Below are positions 12,101 to 39,800 of a DNA stretch of 64,000 nucleotides, one piece after another; the first letter of the stretch is position 1, and the number at the start of each line of letters is the position of its first letter. The translations under genes were made by a program, and so were the position numbers. The stretch is from Euglena gracilis (Eukaryota > Euglenida > Euglenophyceae > Euglenales): NCBI GenBank assembly GCA_039621445.1, contig CP154954.1:24688954-24752953 (forward strand), given 5' to 3'. The notes under the pieces were generated by a model, which had not been told where the DNA came from, made no database searches, and saw only the letters and a list, made by a program, of their open reading frames with translations.

Positions 12101-12840
12101 TGTTTTTGGGTGCTTATGGGTGCCCTTCATTCACGGCCTTGTCCGAAAACTTGCAAAATCCACATGTTTATGGATCTCAACTCGAGCAGAGTCAATATCT
12201 TAGTTTGATGCACTGTTGAATGAAAAATGTTGTGAGCAGAGTGGGATAAAACGGAGGAGGAAAGAAATGTGAAAATGAATTAAATTGAAAAGGTCCATAT
12301 TTTCCGCATTGAGATTACGTGGATAAACAACAACAAAAATGGCAATGTCACACCGGTCCTGCCAAAACGGACACCTCACAAAACGTAAAACCTGCAGAAA
12401 ATTCATCAGGAAATCAAAATTTTCTTCGAATGTGAACAGGACTGAGCGAGAAGTTTTTTTTAACCATTGAAACACTGTGTTTGTCTTTTTACTGCCAAGC
12501 CTTGATCTTGTGGGGCAATAAAGACAGGAAATGAACATCTTTGACAACAAAGGACGCGTTTTGGAGGATGCAGATTCCATGATTTACAAAGGAATGTAAT
12601 AAAACAGGCACTGTGCTGTTTTTAAATTGCAATGCGAACCCAGAAAAGGGTCATAGTCGGTTTAGTTGTGGATGCTGATGGCAATGGCAGTACAATATGA
12701 GTGACTACGACAATTGAAACCTAATTTCTTGGGCTCTGGGTTTGGGTTTGTATCTGGGGTCCTTCAAATTTCGGTGCTGCTTCCTTGTGTATTCCATTGC
12801 ACGTTCTGGGACGGTGGTGGATAAAGGGCAGCGGAGACAT
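9173..12840. other. no supported gene
   Basis: Mixed A/T-rich sequence with poly-T tracts, several CACGGCGTG/ACACACC-type degenerate inverted motifs between 9990 and 12050, and scattered open frames on both strands (for example a 166-codon plus frame at 10655-11155) that lack G/C third-position bias and family resemblance. Confidence 0.45.
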
Positions 12841-12851
12841 TCATTTCTGCG

Positions 12852-13072
12852 CTTCATTGCGCTCCCTGGGTGGGGATGGAGGGACAAGGCCGCAGCGCAC
12901 CCTCACCCGCTCATTTGCGACCCACTCCCGCCGCACCGTTTGCCCGACGCCATTCGCTGACTGCAGCCAATGGCCGTCCGCCAACCCCTCCCCAGTGAGG
13001 TCTGCCTGCGTCCGTTGCAACACAACCGTCAGGGCGGGGTTTGGTTGTCGGGCTTTCCATCTAGTACAGGCC
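12852..13072 (-). CDS. doubtful exon, unknown protein
   Basis: A minus-strand frame containing QADLTGEGLADGHWLQSANG and ending near VRVRCGLV has about 72% G/C at third positions and a non-repetitive composition. The overlapping plus-strand frame (THSRRTVCPTP..) scores similarly, so the strand is not settled. A fresh CAG..CTG element lies just downstream at 13145. No family recognised. Confidence 0.22.
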
Positions 13073-13144
13073 ACGCGCCACCCGAACTGTTCCTTGGGCC
13101 ACACTACTGGCCGCGGGATGTGTCTCGAAGAAAATCCCCCCGGC

Positions 13145-13548
13145 CAGGCTTTTGCTTAAGGGATTGCAGTGCCCCCCCTGGGGGGGGGGGGCTGGATTGC
13201 AGCTAGTCCAAAATTTGGCTAGTGGGATTTCTAGGAGAGGGAGTGGGATTTCCCGGGGGAGTCTGGGGAGGCTAGCTAGTGGGAAATTTTTTTCCAGTGA
13301 CCGGCGCGAATCCCCGAAGTTTTTTTGGGACCCCCAAAAATGGCCAAAAATGCCCGTTTTTGGCTATTTTTGGGAATTTTTGGAACAAAATCAGCCAAAA
13401 ACCTATTAAAAACCTCATTTTTAAGACCTAGCTAGACCCCCCTCCCCCCCGGGGGGGGGAGGGGGGTCTAGCTAGTCCACTTTTTCCAGTGTCTAGCCGA
13501 TTGGCTAGCCAGTACCCCCCCCCCCGGGGGTCCTTAAGCAAAAGCCTG
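13145..13548. mobile_element. CAG..CTG inverted-repeat miniature element, family 2, perfect 8-bp TSD
   Basis: A 404-bp element with 17-bp terminal inverted repeats CAGGCTTTTGCTTAAGG and CCTTAAGCAAAAGCCTG, flanked by the identical 8 bp CCCCCGGC (13137-13144 and 13549-13556). The interior contains GCTAGTCC repeats and an AAAAATGG-rich core also seen near 29830-29970 and 34800-35060. There is no coding capacity. Confidence 0.87.
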
Positions 13549-13628
13549 CCCCCGGCGAACAATGAACAGTGAATAGTCGCGGGTTCGTGTTTGGTGAGTG
13601 TTGCTGTAGCACAGCCTGTCATGAGCAG

Positions 13629-14078
13629 GTAAAACCCCCCCAAAAAATAACCCCCCCCCCAAAAATAAGACCCCCCCAAAATAAGACTCCCCCTGGGCCG
13701 ATCGAGCAAAAATCCAAAAATAAGACCCCCCCATAAATAAGACCCCCCCCCGACGGCGCGAAGCGCCGGGGACGGTGAAAATTTTCCTTAAAGTTTACCA
13801 AAAACCCCAATTTCATACACAAAAACGATGAAATTTCAAAATTTTCAGATTTTTGAAGTGCAAAAAGCATGCTAAATGTCAATTTACACCAATTTACACA
13901 TGCCGCGAAGCGCCGAACAAAAAATTATAGTGCTCTTGGGAACCTGAAAAACGGTGATTTTTTCTGGCCCAGGTCAGTCAAGAAAAAATCCAAAAATAAG
14001 CCCCCCCAAAAGTATGACCCCCCCTGGAAGCCAACGGACCCAAAAATAAGACCCGGGTCTTATTTTTGGGGGGAATTA
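13629..14078. mobile_element. dispersed inverted-repeat element, AATAAGACCC family, copy 2
   Basis: The reverse-oriented relative of the 5412-5852 element. It shares AAAAATAAGACCCCCCC arms, the GGCGCGAAGCGCCG palindrome, and the stretch starting GGTGAAAATTTTCC and ending in GCCGAACAA. The ends are GGTAAAACCC and GGGAATTACC. Confidence 0.65.
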
Positions 14079-15102
14079 CCCCTGGCACCCCCGGAGCAGA
14101 TTTTAAAAAAGGCCCGCGCGGCACTCGAGGTTGTCCTTGCCAGTGTCAAACCCCATCCCCGACCCTGGCGGCGTTTTCTTTTTGTCCCTTGCCGCGCCTG
14201 TGCCACGCAGACGATTGTCCGTGGACCGGGGCATCACGGCACACGAGCAGGCACTCGTCGCACTTCTTCGCGGTAATTCCTCCGTCCCCTCTCGGGACGC
14301 CTTCGGCAATCACGCAGTCTCCTCATTCAGGCCTCAGATCTATATAAAAAAATCTCCCGACATAAAATCTTTGAAAGTGAGCAGCTGATCGGGTTGGTGA
14401 GACCCTGAAAAAGCACCATAAGAAAGAATGAAGTCGAAGAAGAAATTTGGGATGGGCGATGGGCACTGTCCAAAAGCATTCTGCCGGACCTGATTACACG
14501 TGGTGGCATTGCAACCCTTGGCGTGGCGAGACAGGGTTCGAAATAAGGAAAGTGGACAGGGTTCAGTTTGGGCCCACCCCTCCCCCCAAACCGGAGGGGG
14601 GGGTCTACACCAACCTGGGGAGAAGGACCCCCCAAAAGGTCAAATTTTTCCTTCTTTTACCCCAATTTTATTTACTTTTTGGCATTTTTGAAAAATGTTT
14701 TTTGGCAAAAATGCAATTTAATGCATTTTTTCCAAAGAAATGCCCCCAAAATGGCATTTTCTGGCCGAATTGGGAGGCAAAAAATTAGCCTGGCGCTTCG
14801 TGCCAGTCCAAAATCGGTCAGCCAAACCGCCAATGCCCCCCCTGGACAGGGGGTCAACCCACCCTCTGTCCTGCGCTTATATTGAACCCTGGATGCAGGC
14901 CAATGTACCTGACCCCCACCCACCCCCACGCCTGTCTTGACACCGCCATTCCGGTGGATGGCTCTGGTGCTCGTCGTGTGGTCCCAATCGGTCTTGTGCT
15001 GCCACCATCTGGGGTTACATTTTATGGGCAGGCTTGATTGATTTGAAATGGTCTTGGTGACCATTTCATTCACATTGCAGATTTCATTCACATTGCAGAA
15101 CC

Positions 15103-15464
<362 letters not shown>

Positions 15465-17235
15465 ATACAATGCAGGGATTGGTGCTTCCTGAAGTGGATA
15501 GCCACAGATAATTGCGGGTCAGCCCAATAATCCAAGGGTGATAATTACAGATAATTATGGATAATTATAGATAAGCCAAAAGTTTTGATCCCTGAGGATG
15601 GGCAATGGCTGCATGAAGCTCATTTATTTAAAATTTAAAATGGCCATTTTCGCCCACTTTAGGTCATTTCTGGCTGCCTTGATCGATCCTGGCTGCTTTT
15701 CAGGCCTCCACTTTTGGTCACTTTAGACTACTTCTGGCTGCTTTTAGCCACTTTTATTTTTTACTGCTGTTTGGCCACTTTTGGCTATTTCATGGTGTGT
15801 CTGGTTGCTTCTGGCCTCTTTTGTTGTTTTTTATGGCGTTTGCCTAATTTTAGGCATTTTTAGGCGATATTGTGATTCGGTTTCATGTGTTCTCTGGATG
15901 GATATTGGATAATGGATATCCCAGTAAGGAAGGGATTTTTTGGAATTGTGGATTTTTACAGATAACTGCGGAGCACACCAATCCCTGTATAATTCATTGG
16001 GTTGTGGTTTCCCAGTTGTATATTCAAATCGGTCCATTTTGGGGTTTTGTCAGGAAAGTTTGTGTTTTGATGGGGTTTTTTTGTGACATTTGACATTCCA
16101 CTCATCAAATACTCATTGATCAAAACGGTGGAATGTCTGTGTCTGTGTCTGTGGCTGAGTGGAATTGGGACGTATCCATGAGGACAGTTTCCGCCTGGGA
16201 AAACTTTTTGGCCAGCTCGAAAAACAAGTATGTTTAAACAATGTGCACAGTCAAAGCGCTGCACGTTATAACAGGAGGTGTCGATTGTGTCCCGTATTCT
16301 TTTTTCTTTTTTCCTGTTTGCAGGATTGTTTGTGATTTTACGTGTCATATGATTGCATGTGATTTGCATGATTTTTTGTGGATCTCAGAACAATATTCCC
16401 AGGGTTAATATCAGTTGTATGTTACATTTCTGGAATGATTGTCAAGGTTGCAGTCAAAATTTGCAGACGACCTGCAACGTTTGCGATCATGATTGCTGTC
16501 TCTGAGATCAAAACAAAATGATTCAAAAATAGTAACCCCCCCAAATAATACCCCTTGGGGTATTATTTTTTCGCCCGAAGTCCCGGCCCAAGGGGGGGGG
16601 TATTATTTGGGGGGAAGGTAATAGCTCCCCAAGGTTTTCAAAAATTTTCGAAGCCCCATAGAACCCAGAATAGCACCCAAAACCCCCCATTTATTGCATT
16701 TTCTCATGAAATTTAGCATTTTTGGAGGCCTCATGATCAATATCAAGGTCAATATCTGGGTCGTCGGCCTGAAATTGGGGGGGGGGGGGTATTAACTCGG
16801 TCCCCTCCCGGCCCGGGGGGGGGGGTATAATTTGAGAGAGGGTTTACGTCAAAAATTTCCATACCCCTGCGTTTTGTGTGTGAAAATCTGAGATCAGCCG
16901 TTGAGAGCAAAATTTTGCGATTTGATGCCCCATTCCCACACTGTACGCGTTTGTGTTGCTTGCACCACACTTATGATGATGATCAGCACACGCTCCATAT
17001 GCTCCAGCTACAAGTTTTGGTATCTCCCGATCCACAGAAGTTGCCATATGCTGTGAAAATGACTTTTTTTTAATCAAGCGGTGCAAACCGCCTCCGTTTT
17101 CTAGCACCCCCTCCCCCCCCCCCCGGGCAGGGCTGTACGGGAAGGCCTGGTGGGGGGGGTCGGACCCCCCACCAAAGGTGAGGGGGTCGTGGGAGGTGGG
17201 GGGTGGGGTCGACCCCCACCACCCACCAGGGCACC
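15465..17235. other. no supported gene; one dispersed element
   Basis: 15540-16530 is A/T-rich with short GATAATTA and GGCCACTTTTGG repeats. 16532-16849 is an inverted-repeat element bounded by GTAACCCCCCC and GGGTTTAC with paired AAATAATACC/GGTATAATTT ends. 17123-17235 contains the arm CAGGGCTGTACGGGAAGG also found in introns near 52.65 and 62.57 kb. Confidence 0.5.
16532..16849. mobile_element. dispersed inverted-repeat element, AATAATACC family
   Basis: The ends GTAACCCCCCCAAATAATAC and GGTATAATTTGAG..GGGTTTAC are imperfectly complementary. C-run/G-run arms pair internally (ACCCCTTGGGGTATTATT near 16550). No unambiguous target-site duplication was seen. Confidence 0.5.
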
Positions 17236-17279
17236 CGCTCAAAAAAAAATTTCTTTTGCCTCCTTGTGTGGTCCAAAGT

Positions 17280-17431
17280 GTGCCGGCCATGTTCTGGCAG
17301 CAACAGCCCCCTCCCTGCACTGACAGCACAGGCCCCCCGCCCCATCACGCCGACTCAGTAGCTCGGGGCCCTCCATCACACCGGTGGCCCCGGCCAACAC
17401 CCCACGCCTCAGGCGGTCGCCTGAGAAGAAC
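17280..17431 (-). CDS. doubtful exon, unknown protein
   Basis: A minus-strand frame reading GDRLRRGVLAGATGVMEGPE then LLSRRDGAGGLCCQCREG has about 72% G/C third positions and follows a TTCTTCTCAG acceptor. The overlapping plus frame is less biased. No linked exons and no family recognised. Confidence 0.22.
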
Positions 17432-17833
17432 CGGCATTCCGACAAGCCCTTTCCTTTTGTTGTGACGGGGCGCTTCTCCGGTTTTCGAGACCAGAAACAC
17501 CCCTCTTCCCCTGGGGTCGGTTATTTTTACCTATTCTCTGGTTTGACCCTAAACGCATCTTTACCCTTAAATCGCTGATGCCCAACATGCTCTGCATACA
17601 TTTTGGGACAGTCTCTAGGGAGGAGACCCTGCATCGACGCAGGCAAGCACCTCCAGCGACAAATCCCGACAAATCTGACAAATTCAACAATTATGGAAAT
17701 TTAGCATGTGCCTCTAGTAATATACCCAGTTCATTTTTGCTTTATTTTTTGGGGACGAGATTTGGGGGTTTGCTTTGCTCGTAGGTTGTCATAACCCAAA
17801 TTCACGCTCCACGTCATCAATGATGTTTTTGGT

Positions 17834-18061
17834 TTGTATGTGTACCGCGAAAGGAGTTCCTATGCCATAGAAAGTCTGATAAGGGAAGATCACCATCCCA
17901 TAGAGAAACCATATGGTGGACCACACCTTATTTGGCTTGGAAAAGAAGTCCCTGACTGGTTTTTGGAAGAGTGTAAATTAAACCGAATTCCCAGAACAAC
18001 AATTGACAAAGAAACAAAAGGCAAAGAATATCTACGGCTTCTGCTTCTGGAGGGTTCATGA
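17834..18061 (+). other. isolated open frame with A/T-rich codons
   Basis: A 75-codon frame from an ATG, with charged and aromatic residues (ends with KGKEYLRLLLLEGS and TGA). Codon usage is unlike the G/C3-rich exons of this window, and nothing links it to a gene. It could be part of an untranslated region or a decayed foreign insertion. Confidence 0.15.
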
Positions 18062-19814
18062 GAGTACCCCCCCCCTCCGGGGTACACAGGGAAAACGAAG
18101 GCAGAGCATTCTTCGATTGGGCTGCTTCAACGGGAGGGGATACATCTTTCCACAGGGTTCTGAAGGCACACATTTGGAATGCAATTTTTGAGCTTCATTG
18201 AGCTTCCGCATAGCCTCCGCATGGTTTCCTGGGGTGCCTTTGCAGAGACTCTGCAGAGGCTTTTGAGGGGAACGAAACGGGATCGCAGTTGTCACCTTCC
18301 GCCCCCTTGGCTCCACAAATATGCTCAGGGTTTGGCATCCCCCGTTGTACGTATGATTCCACACAATTGGCCCCTTGGGGGGGGGGGTCATTTCCGTTTG
18401 GGCAATTTGGCCCGTTTTCCTGTGCTGTCCACCGGGGTGACGGCCGGCGTCGATCACCTGTTCTGACGTCCAGTTGGGGGAGGGGACGATGCAAGCAGAA
18501 TAGAAACCATGTTTCTGATCCCTGTGAGGAGGCGTTGAGCCGGTGGCCAAGTGACAGTGTTGCTGGATGTGCAACGGCTTGGGCCTATCACCAAATGCTG
18601 GGGCTTCCCTCTTTGATGGCACCATATATATACCCGGCTCCCGCCCCCTGCCCGCCCACCCGCCCGCCTGCCCCCCCCCCCCTGCCTGTCGACCTGACTT
18701 GCACGTGTGTCGATTCACTCCCGCACAGACAATTGCCCACTCCCGCACAGGCCCTCGCCGACTGCTGGCCCCCTCATCACCCTGCCATTTCCAAAGCCAG
18801 TCTCTGTCCGGGCTTTTTTTAAGGAAGGTCGCACCCCCCAGGGAAATGCAATGGGCAGGGGGTTTGGCATTTCAGTCCCCCCCCCTGAGTGGTTTGGAGT
18901 GGGTACTGCTATGGTAGTTTTTTCTTTGGGTTTTTTTTTGCTCTTTCGACGCCTCACCGGAATTTGAGGCACCACAAGGGTGGAGACAGCGAAGCCTGCT
19001 CTGACTGACTGTCTGACCCAACCCACTCCCGCGAAAAGCTCCCCAGCCTCGACTTCTGACCATCCTGCACAGCTCCTCGCCCCGTCCTAGACACCACAGC
19101 TTTCCGTCTGGTTCTGCAGTCTTCAGCACCCCAGCCGATGCCTGATACCGGCACAGAACGTTGACTCTTAGTGCTTTCAGATCCTGTTTCACGGTATGTG
19201 TTCGAAGAGTGCCGAGAACGCAACTGGGGATGCAGGCGGGCATCAACAAAGTCTTGCTCGTTCTTGCTGTCTTTTTTCTCTCCATTGTGCAGGTGCACCA
19301 GTGCACCCCCTAAAGAAATCCTTTCTGGAGTAGGCAGATGGGGAGTGGTGAATCAAAGGTGAAGGGTCTAATCGAACATTTCTGGTTTTCACCCATATTT
19401 TGTTTTCGGTGTGCCTGGGGAACCGCCTCTTCTTTCTCCTCCTTCTCTTCCTCTTTCTCTTCTTCTTCAAGGAACTTTTTCCCTCCAAGCAGGGTGAAAT
19501 CCCTGGGTCCGAGGGGGTATTACCGGGTCTGGCCGACCTTTTTCCCCATAGAGAAATGCCCACACAGCATAGCTTTAACGAGTTTGACATGGAAGAGTTA
19601 GCCCGAGGAACATGTGATGGGCCATTTATCAAAAATACACAATGTGGTGTCCCTTAAACCACAAGAAGGAGAAGAAGAAGAAGAAGAAGAAGAAGAGGCG
19701 GAGGAGGGGGAAGAGGAGGAGGTGGTGGTGGTGGAGGAGGAGGAGGATGAGGGGGAAGAGGAAGGAACACTGCACTTTGCCCACCTATTTGTCCAACCGT
19801 TGCCATCACCCTCT
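18062..19814. other. no supported gene
   Basis: This stretch lies directly upstream of the TTD14-like gene. It contains mixed sequence, short C-run palindromes (18066-18085) and a purine-rich (GAA/GGA)n tract at 19665-19762. No G/C3-biased exon was found, so the TTD14-like transcript probably begins at the acceptor near 19831. Confidence 0.45.
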
Positions 19815-19831
19815 CCTCCTTCTCCCCGCAG
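19801..19831 (+). promoter_or_regulatory. probable spliced-leader trans-splice acceptor of the TTD14-like gene
   Basis: A pyrimidine tract CTCTCCTCCTTCTCCCCGCAG ends at 19831, and the first in-frame ATG follows 20 nt later (19852). A pyrimidine-AG site only tens of bases before the first ATG, with no upstream coding exon, is the arrangement expected for spliced-leader addition in Euglenozoa. It could equally be a normal cis acceptor of an unseen 5' exon. Confidence 0.45.
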
Positions 19832-19851
19832 CCCCTCCACTCGGCCGGGCG

Positions 19852-33877
<14,026 letters not shown>

Positions 33878-36803
33878 GGGGGCAGGGCGGACTGCCTGGC
33901 CACTGTGAGGCCGCCCCCGCGTGTCAGGGGGAGGCGGGCGGCCCAGGCAGCGATGATTGGCGCCGGAGGCGGTGGCTCCCGAGGGCTGCCTGTCTGACCC
34001 CTCTGCGCGTGTGTCCACGCGTCATGACCCTGCACTGGTCCCCGCAGCAGGCTTTTTTGAATCCTCCAAAGGGCGGTGGTCCTCATACCGTTTGTTTGGA
34101 AATTTTCAGCCAGCCCGCAGGGTTTTACCCGAGGTTGGACCCAAGGAAAGGATTGGTTGCTCCGTCCGTCGAAACCAGGATGTCGCTTAAGCCGGAGCGG
34201 GGGGTGTTGAAGCTAGCCAGCAGCCTTTTTCCAGCCTCTGACCCCCTTCCCCCTATGGACGTTTTTATTTGCGTTTATTTATTGGACGGCAATGGATCTT
34301 TCGCTTTCGGAGGTGCAAGAATGGGTCAAAAATGGGCGAAATTGGGTCGGAAGAGGGCTGGCCAGTGCAAATTTAGGGTCAAAAAATGATTTTAACAACC
34401 GGTGGTTTTGGGGGCATTTCTCAGTTTCGATTTTTTGGGTGGAAACCCCTCTCCTGGCCCGAGGGGAGTGACTCAAAGCGCTGGAGGGGCGGTTTGAGTT
34501 TCTGTTTCCCGGCGCAAACCATCGCATTCCCAGACCCACCCCGGTCCAAAACGTGCCCCACGGGGCTGCGGTCCCCCCCCTCCTTTAAAGGAGGAAACAA
34601 AAGGCCCCACGATGCGCGTCATCCCGTCCCACCTTCCAAACCGACCGCCCGGCCGCAGGGACCCCAGGGTCCGCCAAAGGAAGCCTGCCCACCGCCGCTG
34701 CACTCCGCCCCGGCTGTCCCTGACCCACACCCACACCCACACCCACACCAGGATTCCATTTAAGGGTTCACAGTGCCTCTGGGGGGGAGGGGGGGCTCGC
34801 CTGCAGGTAGTCCAAATTTGGTCAGCGGAAATGCTAGTGGACCCCGGGAGGGTCTGCCTGAAGCTATCGAGTGGAAAGTATTTTTCTCCGGTTTTTTTTG
34901 TCCCAGTGACCGGGGCAAAGCTCTGTAATTTTTTTTCATCCCCAAAACCTGTGCAGCGTCGGGGAATTTTTTCCGGTCAGTAAACCCCTGTACCGTCCTG
35001 GGGGGGAGTCTAGCTATTGGCTTTTTACTGGTGGCTCATAGCCAGTGGATCCCCACAGGTTTTTCAGCAAAAGCCTCACACACACAACAGGGCGGTCCAT
35101 AAGGGACGGATTTTTTTTTTAGTTAAGGACCGCCCCTTAAGGACCGCCCCCCCCCCCAATACACAGAAACCCGAAAAATTGGACCCGAAAAAAAATTCCA
35201 GCGCCTTCGGCGCCGGGTGTTTGTTTTGACCCATTTCGGGACCCATATAGGAGGTCCCCCCAAAAACCCCTCAAAAACCCCATTTTTTCACACCTTCCAA
35301 AAATTCAACATTTTCTCAAAAATTTAGTTTTAAGAGTTTTTTGAAGCAAAAAAAGCCATTGAAAATCCAAAAAAATTCCAAGGGAAAAAATGTCAGTAAA
35401 ATTTCGATTGTGCCAAAATTTGGTCCACTTTTTTTTAACCTTCGCTTTTTTCACCCCCCTCCTAAAAACTACCAAATTTAACCCTGAGATCTTTGAGATT
35501 TTTTTGTGAAAAAAATGTGGTTTTCCATCAAAAAATCATGTACCGTGTGGGGGAAAAAATTGGAGGCCGAAAAATTGATTGGGAAAAAAATGGCGTACAG
35601 AAATCAGGGGGGGGGGAATGCGTTTCGCATTTTTTCGCATTCTTTGCGCATTTTTTCAAATTTTCCAAAAATGCGCATTTTTGCGCTTTTTTTCGCATTT
35701 TTTGCGCATTTTTTTCATTTTTTTCAGCGCATTTTTTTGCTTTTTGGCACATTTTTTCATGATTTTCCAAAATTTTCGCATTTTTTTGACCATTTTTGCA
35801 ATTTTTTGCAAAAATTTGAAATTTTCGACTTTTTTTGAAACTTACATTTTCCTCATTATTCTACATAATTTCTTCAAATTTGGTGCCATTTTTGCATGTT
35901 TTTGGGTAATTTTTGCATTTTCGTGATTTTTGTGCATTTTTCCTCGGATTTTGCACATTTTTGCGCATTTTTTCCAAAAATGCGCATTTTTTGCACATTT
36001 TTTTGCGCATTTTTTTGCGCATTTTTTCCGAGGCCGGGCGAGCGCATTTTCCCCCCCCCTGCAGAAATCCTGTCAATTTTTTCCGGCCCTTTTTTGAAAA
36101 TCGTGCCAATTTTTTCCCATTTTCCCCCACTTTTTTTGGTTGCCATGGAAGAAATCTTGCCATAACTGGACGTTTTCACATAAAAAATCCTGCCAATTTT
36201 TTCCGGGTCGTTTTCAGGTTTGGCACCAATCTAGCCCCAAATTCCCCCCCCCGGGATTTTGGGTTCATTTTTCAAAAACATTTCAATTTTTTTTCAGCCC
36301 AAATCCCCCGTTTTTCCGAAATTGGTGAAAATGCTGCCCAAAATGTTGCCCAAACCCCCCCAAACCCCATTTTTTCCACACCTTCTAAAATTTCAACATT
36401 TCTCAAAATTTTGATTTTGAGAAATTTTTGAAGCAAAAAATACCACTGAAAATCCAAAAAAATTCCGAGGGAAAAAATGTCAGTAAAATTTGAATGTTCC
36501 AAAATTTGGTCCCACTTTTTGACCTGCATTTTTTTGACCGCCCTCCTAAAAACTAACAATTTTCAGCCCTAAAATTTTGGAGATTTTTTTGGGAAAAAAT
36601 GTGATTTTCCATCAAAAAACCATGTATTTTGGGTTCATTTTTCAAAAAAATTTTTAAAAAAATTTCCCCGGCCAATATCCCCTTTTCCTTATTTTTTGGT
36701 TGAGTGTATGGGGACAGGATTTTTTTTTTGCTTAAAGACCGCCCTGACACACCAACACACACGGGAGCATTGAAAAGAGGTTCCCGGGAATTCCAAGAAG
36801 GGA
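33878..36803. other. spacer between the convergent TTD14-like and Ser/Pro-rich genes
   Basis: No exon is supported. 33878-34790 is mixed sequence, presumably the 3' flank of the TTD14-like gene. 34790-35076 holds a damaged family-2 relative (GGTAGTCCAAATTTGG core; right end CAGCAAAAGCCT). 35088-36746 is a larger inverted-repeat element. Confidence 0.5.
35088..36746. mobile_element. 1.66-kb CAG..CTG inverted-repeat element, TSD 7 of 8
   Basis: Tips CAGGGCGGTCC and AAAGACCGCCCTG, then T-runs and GGACAGG/GGACGG on both sides. The flanking 8-mers ACACACAA (35080-35087) and ACACACCA (36747-36754) match at 7 of 8. The interior is A/T-rich with internally repeated paragraphs (the GTCAGTAAAATTT.. 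and GCGCATTTTT.. segments each occur twice), so it may be a nested or composite element. It has no coding capacity. Confidence 0.75.
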
Positions 36804-39800
36804 TCAACCAAGAATGAGGTTGGGTTCTTTTGGGCCAGGCGCATGAATGACGTCCAGGCCTGCCACCCCGTGAGCGGTAGAGAGGGGGGTCGGGGCCCGG
36901 ATGGAGGCGGTGGGGCTTCCCTCCGAGGGCGGCGGTGCGATGCACTGGTCGGCTGGGATCAAGGAGGACTCAGAAGTGAACGGCCGGAGCCAGGACTGCC
37001 CCCACCGCGCCATGAGAGCCCCCCTGAAAAAATTAGCTTTAAAAATAAAAATAAAACCTAAATTTAATTAGGCCACCAATTGCATTGGTTGGTCGTCCGG
37101 GGGGTGAAAAGAACAGGGGTTACAAATTAAAAAATTGTCCGTGAAAATGAAACACCCCCAAAATGATCAAATATCCTCAAATTCACTAATTTTGAGAAAT
37201 TTGTTCACAGTCTTCATGGTGGGCAATTACGCAATCACATCAAAAAAAGACATTTCGTTTGGGCTCTGCAGTCACTTTCACTTTCTTTACCACGGTCTCG
37301 GGGGGGGGGATAATGCTTTCACACTTTATTTCGGTTCACATTTGTTACCCTGTCTATCCTTTGGATGATTGTTGGTGTGACTTTTGCAATTGCGCAACGT
37401 TGGGTTGTTGGTTGGAAGTTGTTGACCAACCCCAGAATAAGCACGTCTTAAAACCCCAAGTTGTGGGTCCATTTGCTTTGATGAAAATCTCGTCCGAAAA
37501 CCTTCCTGTGGGAGGGACCCAGAACGGACCCAAAAGCAAGATTTTCGCTGCAAAATTCTGTACATAAATGCTGTTTTGAGCACATAAAGAAAGTGGTTTG
37601 AACAAAAAAAGCATAAAAAACACCACCTTTGGGACACTTGCACAGCATAAACACTGTTTTTTTCGGGTTTTTTTTGGAAAATCCGGAGGCTATTTATTCT
37701 TGTTGAGGAGTGGCTTCGACCTCTGGAGGGGCAGCTGGCTTAACCATTTCCCCCCAAAATGTATTCGGCAGTGTGAAATGCCGCTGCCGTGCTACGAACT
37801 CCACTCGCTCACCATTTTCCTTCCGGGACTCGGCTTCCTCCCGAGACCCCCTCCCCCCCACCCCACTGCCGCCCCCCCCCTCCCCCAGCCGCCGTGGGCG
37901 GTCCTGGTGGGCGGCTCCGGCTCCCCGGCGGGGCCCACCCCGGGGCGGCGGTGGGGCTCGCGACGCGCAGGCCCGTCGCGAACTGCGCCATGCGCTCCCG
38001 GGCGGAGGGGGCGGTGAGGGGGCGGCCCTCCGGGGCTTCCGGGGCGGCGCAGGCGGAGGTGGAGGCGGCGGGGGACGTCGCGGAGGAGGGCGGCGGCGGG
38101 CTGCCGAGGCGGCCGCTGTCCTCGGAGAGGAGGGGGGGCAGCCCCATGCTGGGGATGCTGGACGTGGCGGGGGCGGACCCCCGCCAGGGCAATTTGGGGG
38201 TTTATGGGGTGGCGTAGCGGGCAATAGTGACGCGATACTACCCCCCTCCTCGGGGGGGTAGTATACAAACTCCCTGGGGCTTCCATCCAGGGGAAAGCAT
38301 CTGGGGGGGGTTGCATTTTGGGGTAGTGCACGCTGCCCCTCCTGCTGCGGGCTGACGTGCGCCAATATGCACAGTCCGGTGTCGCAAACATGCCTGCACA
38401 AAAACGAGAAAACGAAAAAAAGAGAGACACTCTCCTGCGGAAGCATTTTGTTCCGACCCCTCCATTTTGCACGGAAAAAAAAAAGGTTCAAAAAAGAGTG
38501 GCGTCAGAAACACATCAAACACGGGCGGCAGCAGGAGGAATTGCAAGCTGCCTGGTGTAGCGGCGGGGGACCGGCCAGCGCCGGGTAGCATGGTAGCGCC
38601 AGACCTCGGCCGGCGCTGCTTACCCCTCGGCCGGGGCCGGCCCACCCCCTCTGCGGCGGTGAAGAATGGAGCACGCCAGGCGGGGGCAGGGCCGCTCAAG
38701 TTGCTCGGGGAGGTCAGTCTGCCCCTCCCCTCAACCCCACCAGCCAGCCTGGCACTTCATGCGTTCCGTGCACGCAGCCCAAGCTGAGCTCGGGTCACGG
38801 GTCACGGGTCACGGGCTTTGTGTGGTGGGCCATCCAAAGCCAAACCCAAACCCCACACGACGCGGGGGTCGCCCCGCAATGTCGGGCCCCAGATTCGACG
38901 TCTGGGCAGAATTAAGAAAAAAACTGTGGGGTTTATGTTTGGCCTGAAATTCGAAAAAATGAAAGTGATTCAGTCCTGATAATGTTTTCACTGACATCAG
39001 TTTGGGAGTAGTTAATTTCTTATTGGTATAAAAATACCCGAAAAAACTTTTTTAATAACTGTGAAAGAAAGCACTCAACCACCAGAAATAATTTGGTCTT
39101 TTTCTAAAATTATACAATTCACACAGTTGCCAACTTGAGCACCCTGGAGGGCTAGACATTTGGGATCCATGCTTGAGGAATTTGTTGTGTGAAAGGAGTT
39201 TCTTTGGGACCCGGGGAGGGGTTCCAGCAAGCCTACTGGAAAAAGATATTGGCTGGAAAACAAATCCTGGCTGAACCCCAAGGGACAGGAGCTGGGGGGT
39301 CTTACCGGCTACTGGGCGGGACCTGGTTCCGAAAAAGGTTTAAAAAAAGCCCAAATTCCGCTGGATTGCAATTTTTCAGACAAAAGCAGAGGGAAAATAT
39401 TTAACCACTTTTGGCCATTTTGGCCATTTTGGCCACACTTAGCGATTTCGACATATCGCACAGGCAAAAGCCAAGAGTCATTGAGGGGTTCCCCTGAGGA
39501 GCCCCTGGGCGTGGGAGAGGGCGAGGGTCCAGCTGGGTAGAAGCTCGTCGTGCAGCCGCGGAGGGAGGGCGGTAACAGTCTCACACGGCAGGGCAAGCAC
39601 CGGGCTTGGTTCCCGCCTTGGAATGCCCTGTCATGCATGCCGCACGCACCACACTGGCTGTGGACGCGTGGCTGAGGACATTTAACCCTGCCCCAGGAGA
39701 GAGAAACCACAAGGGGATTATATATATATATATATATATGTGTGTATATAATATAATATATGATATATATTATATATTGCTATATATATTGATATCATAT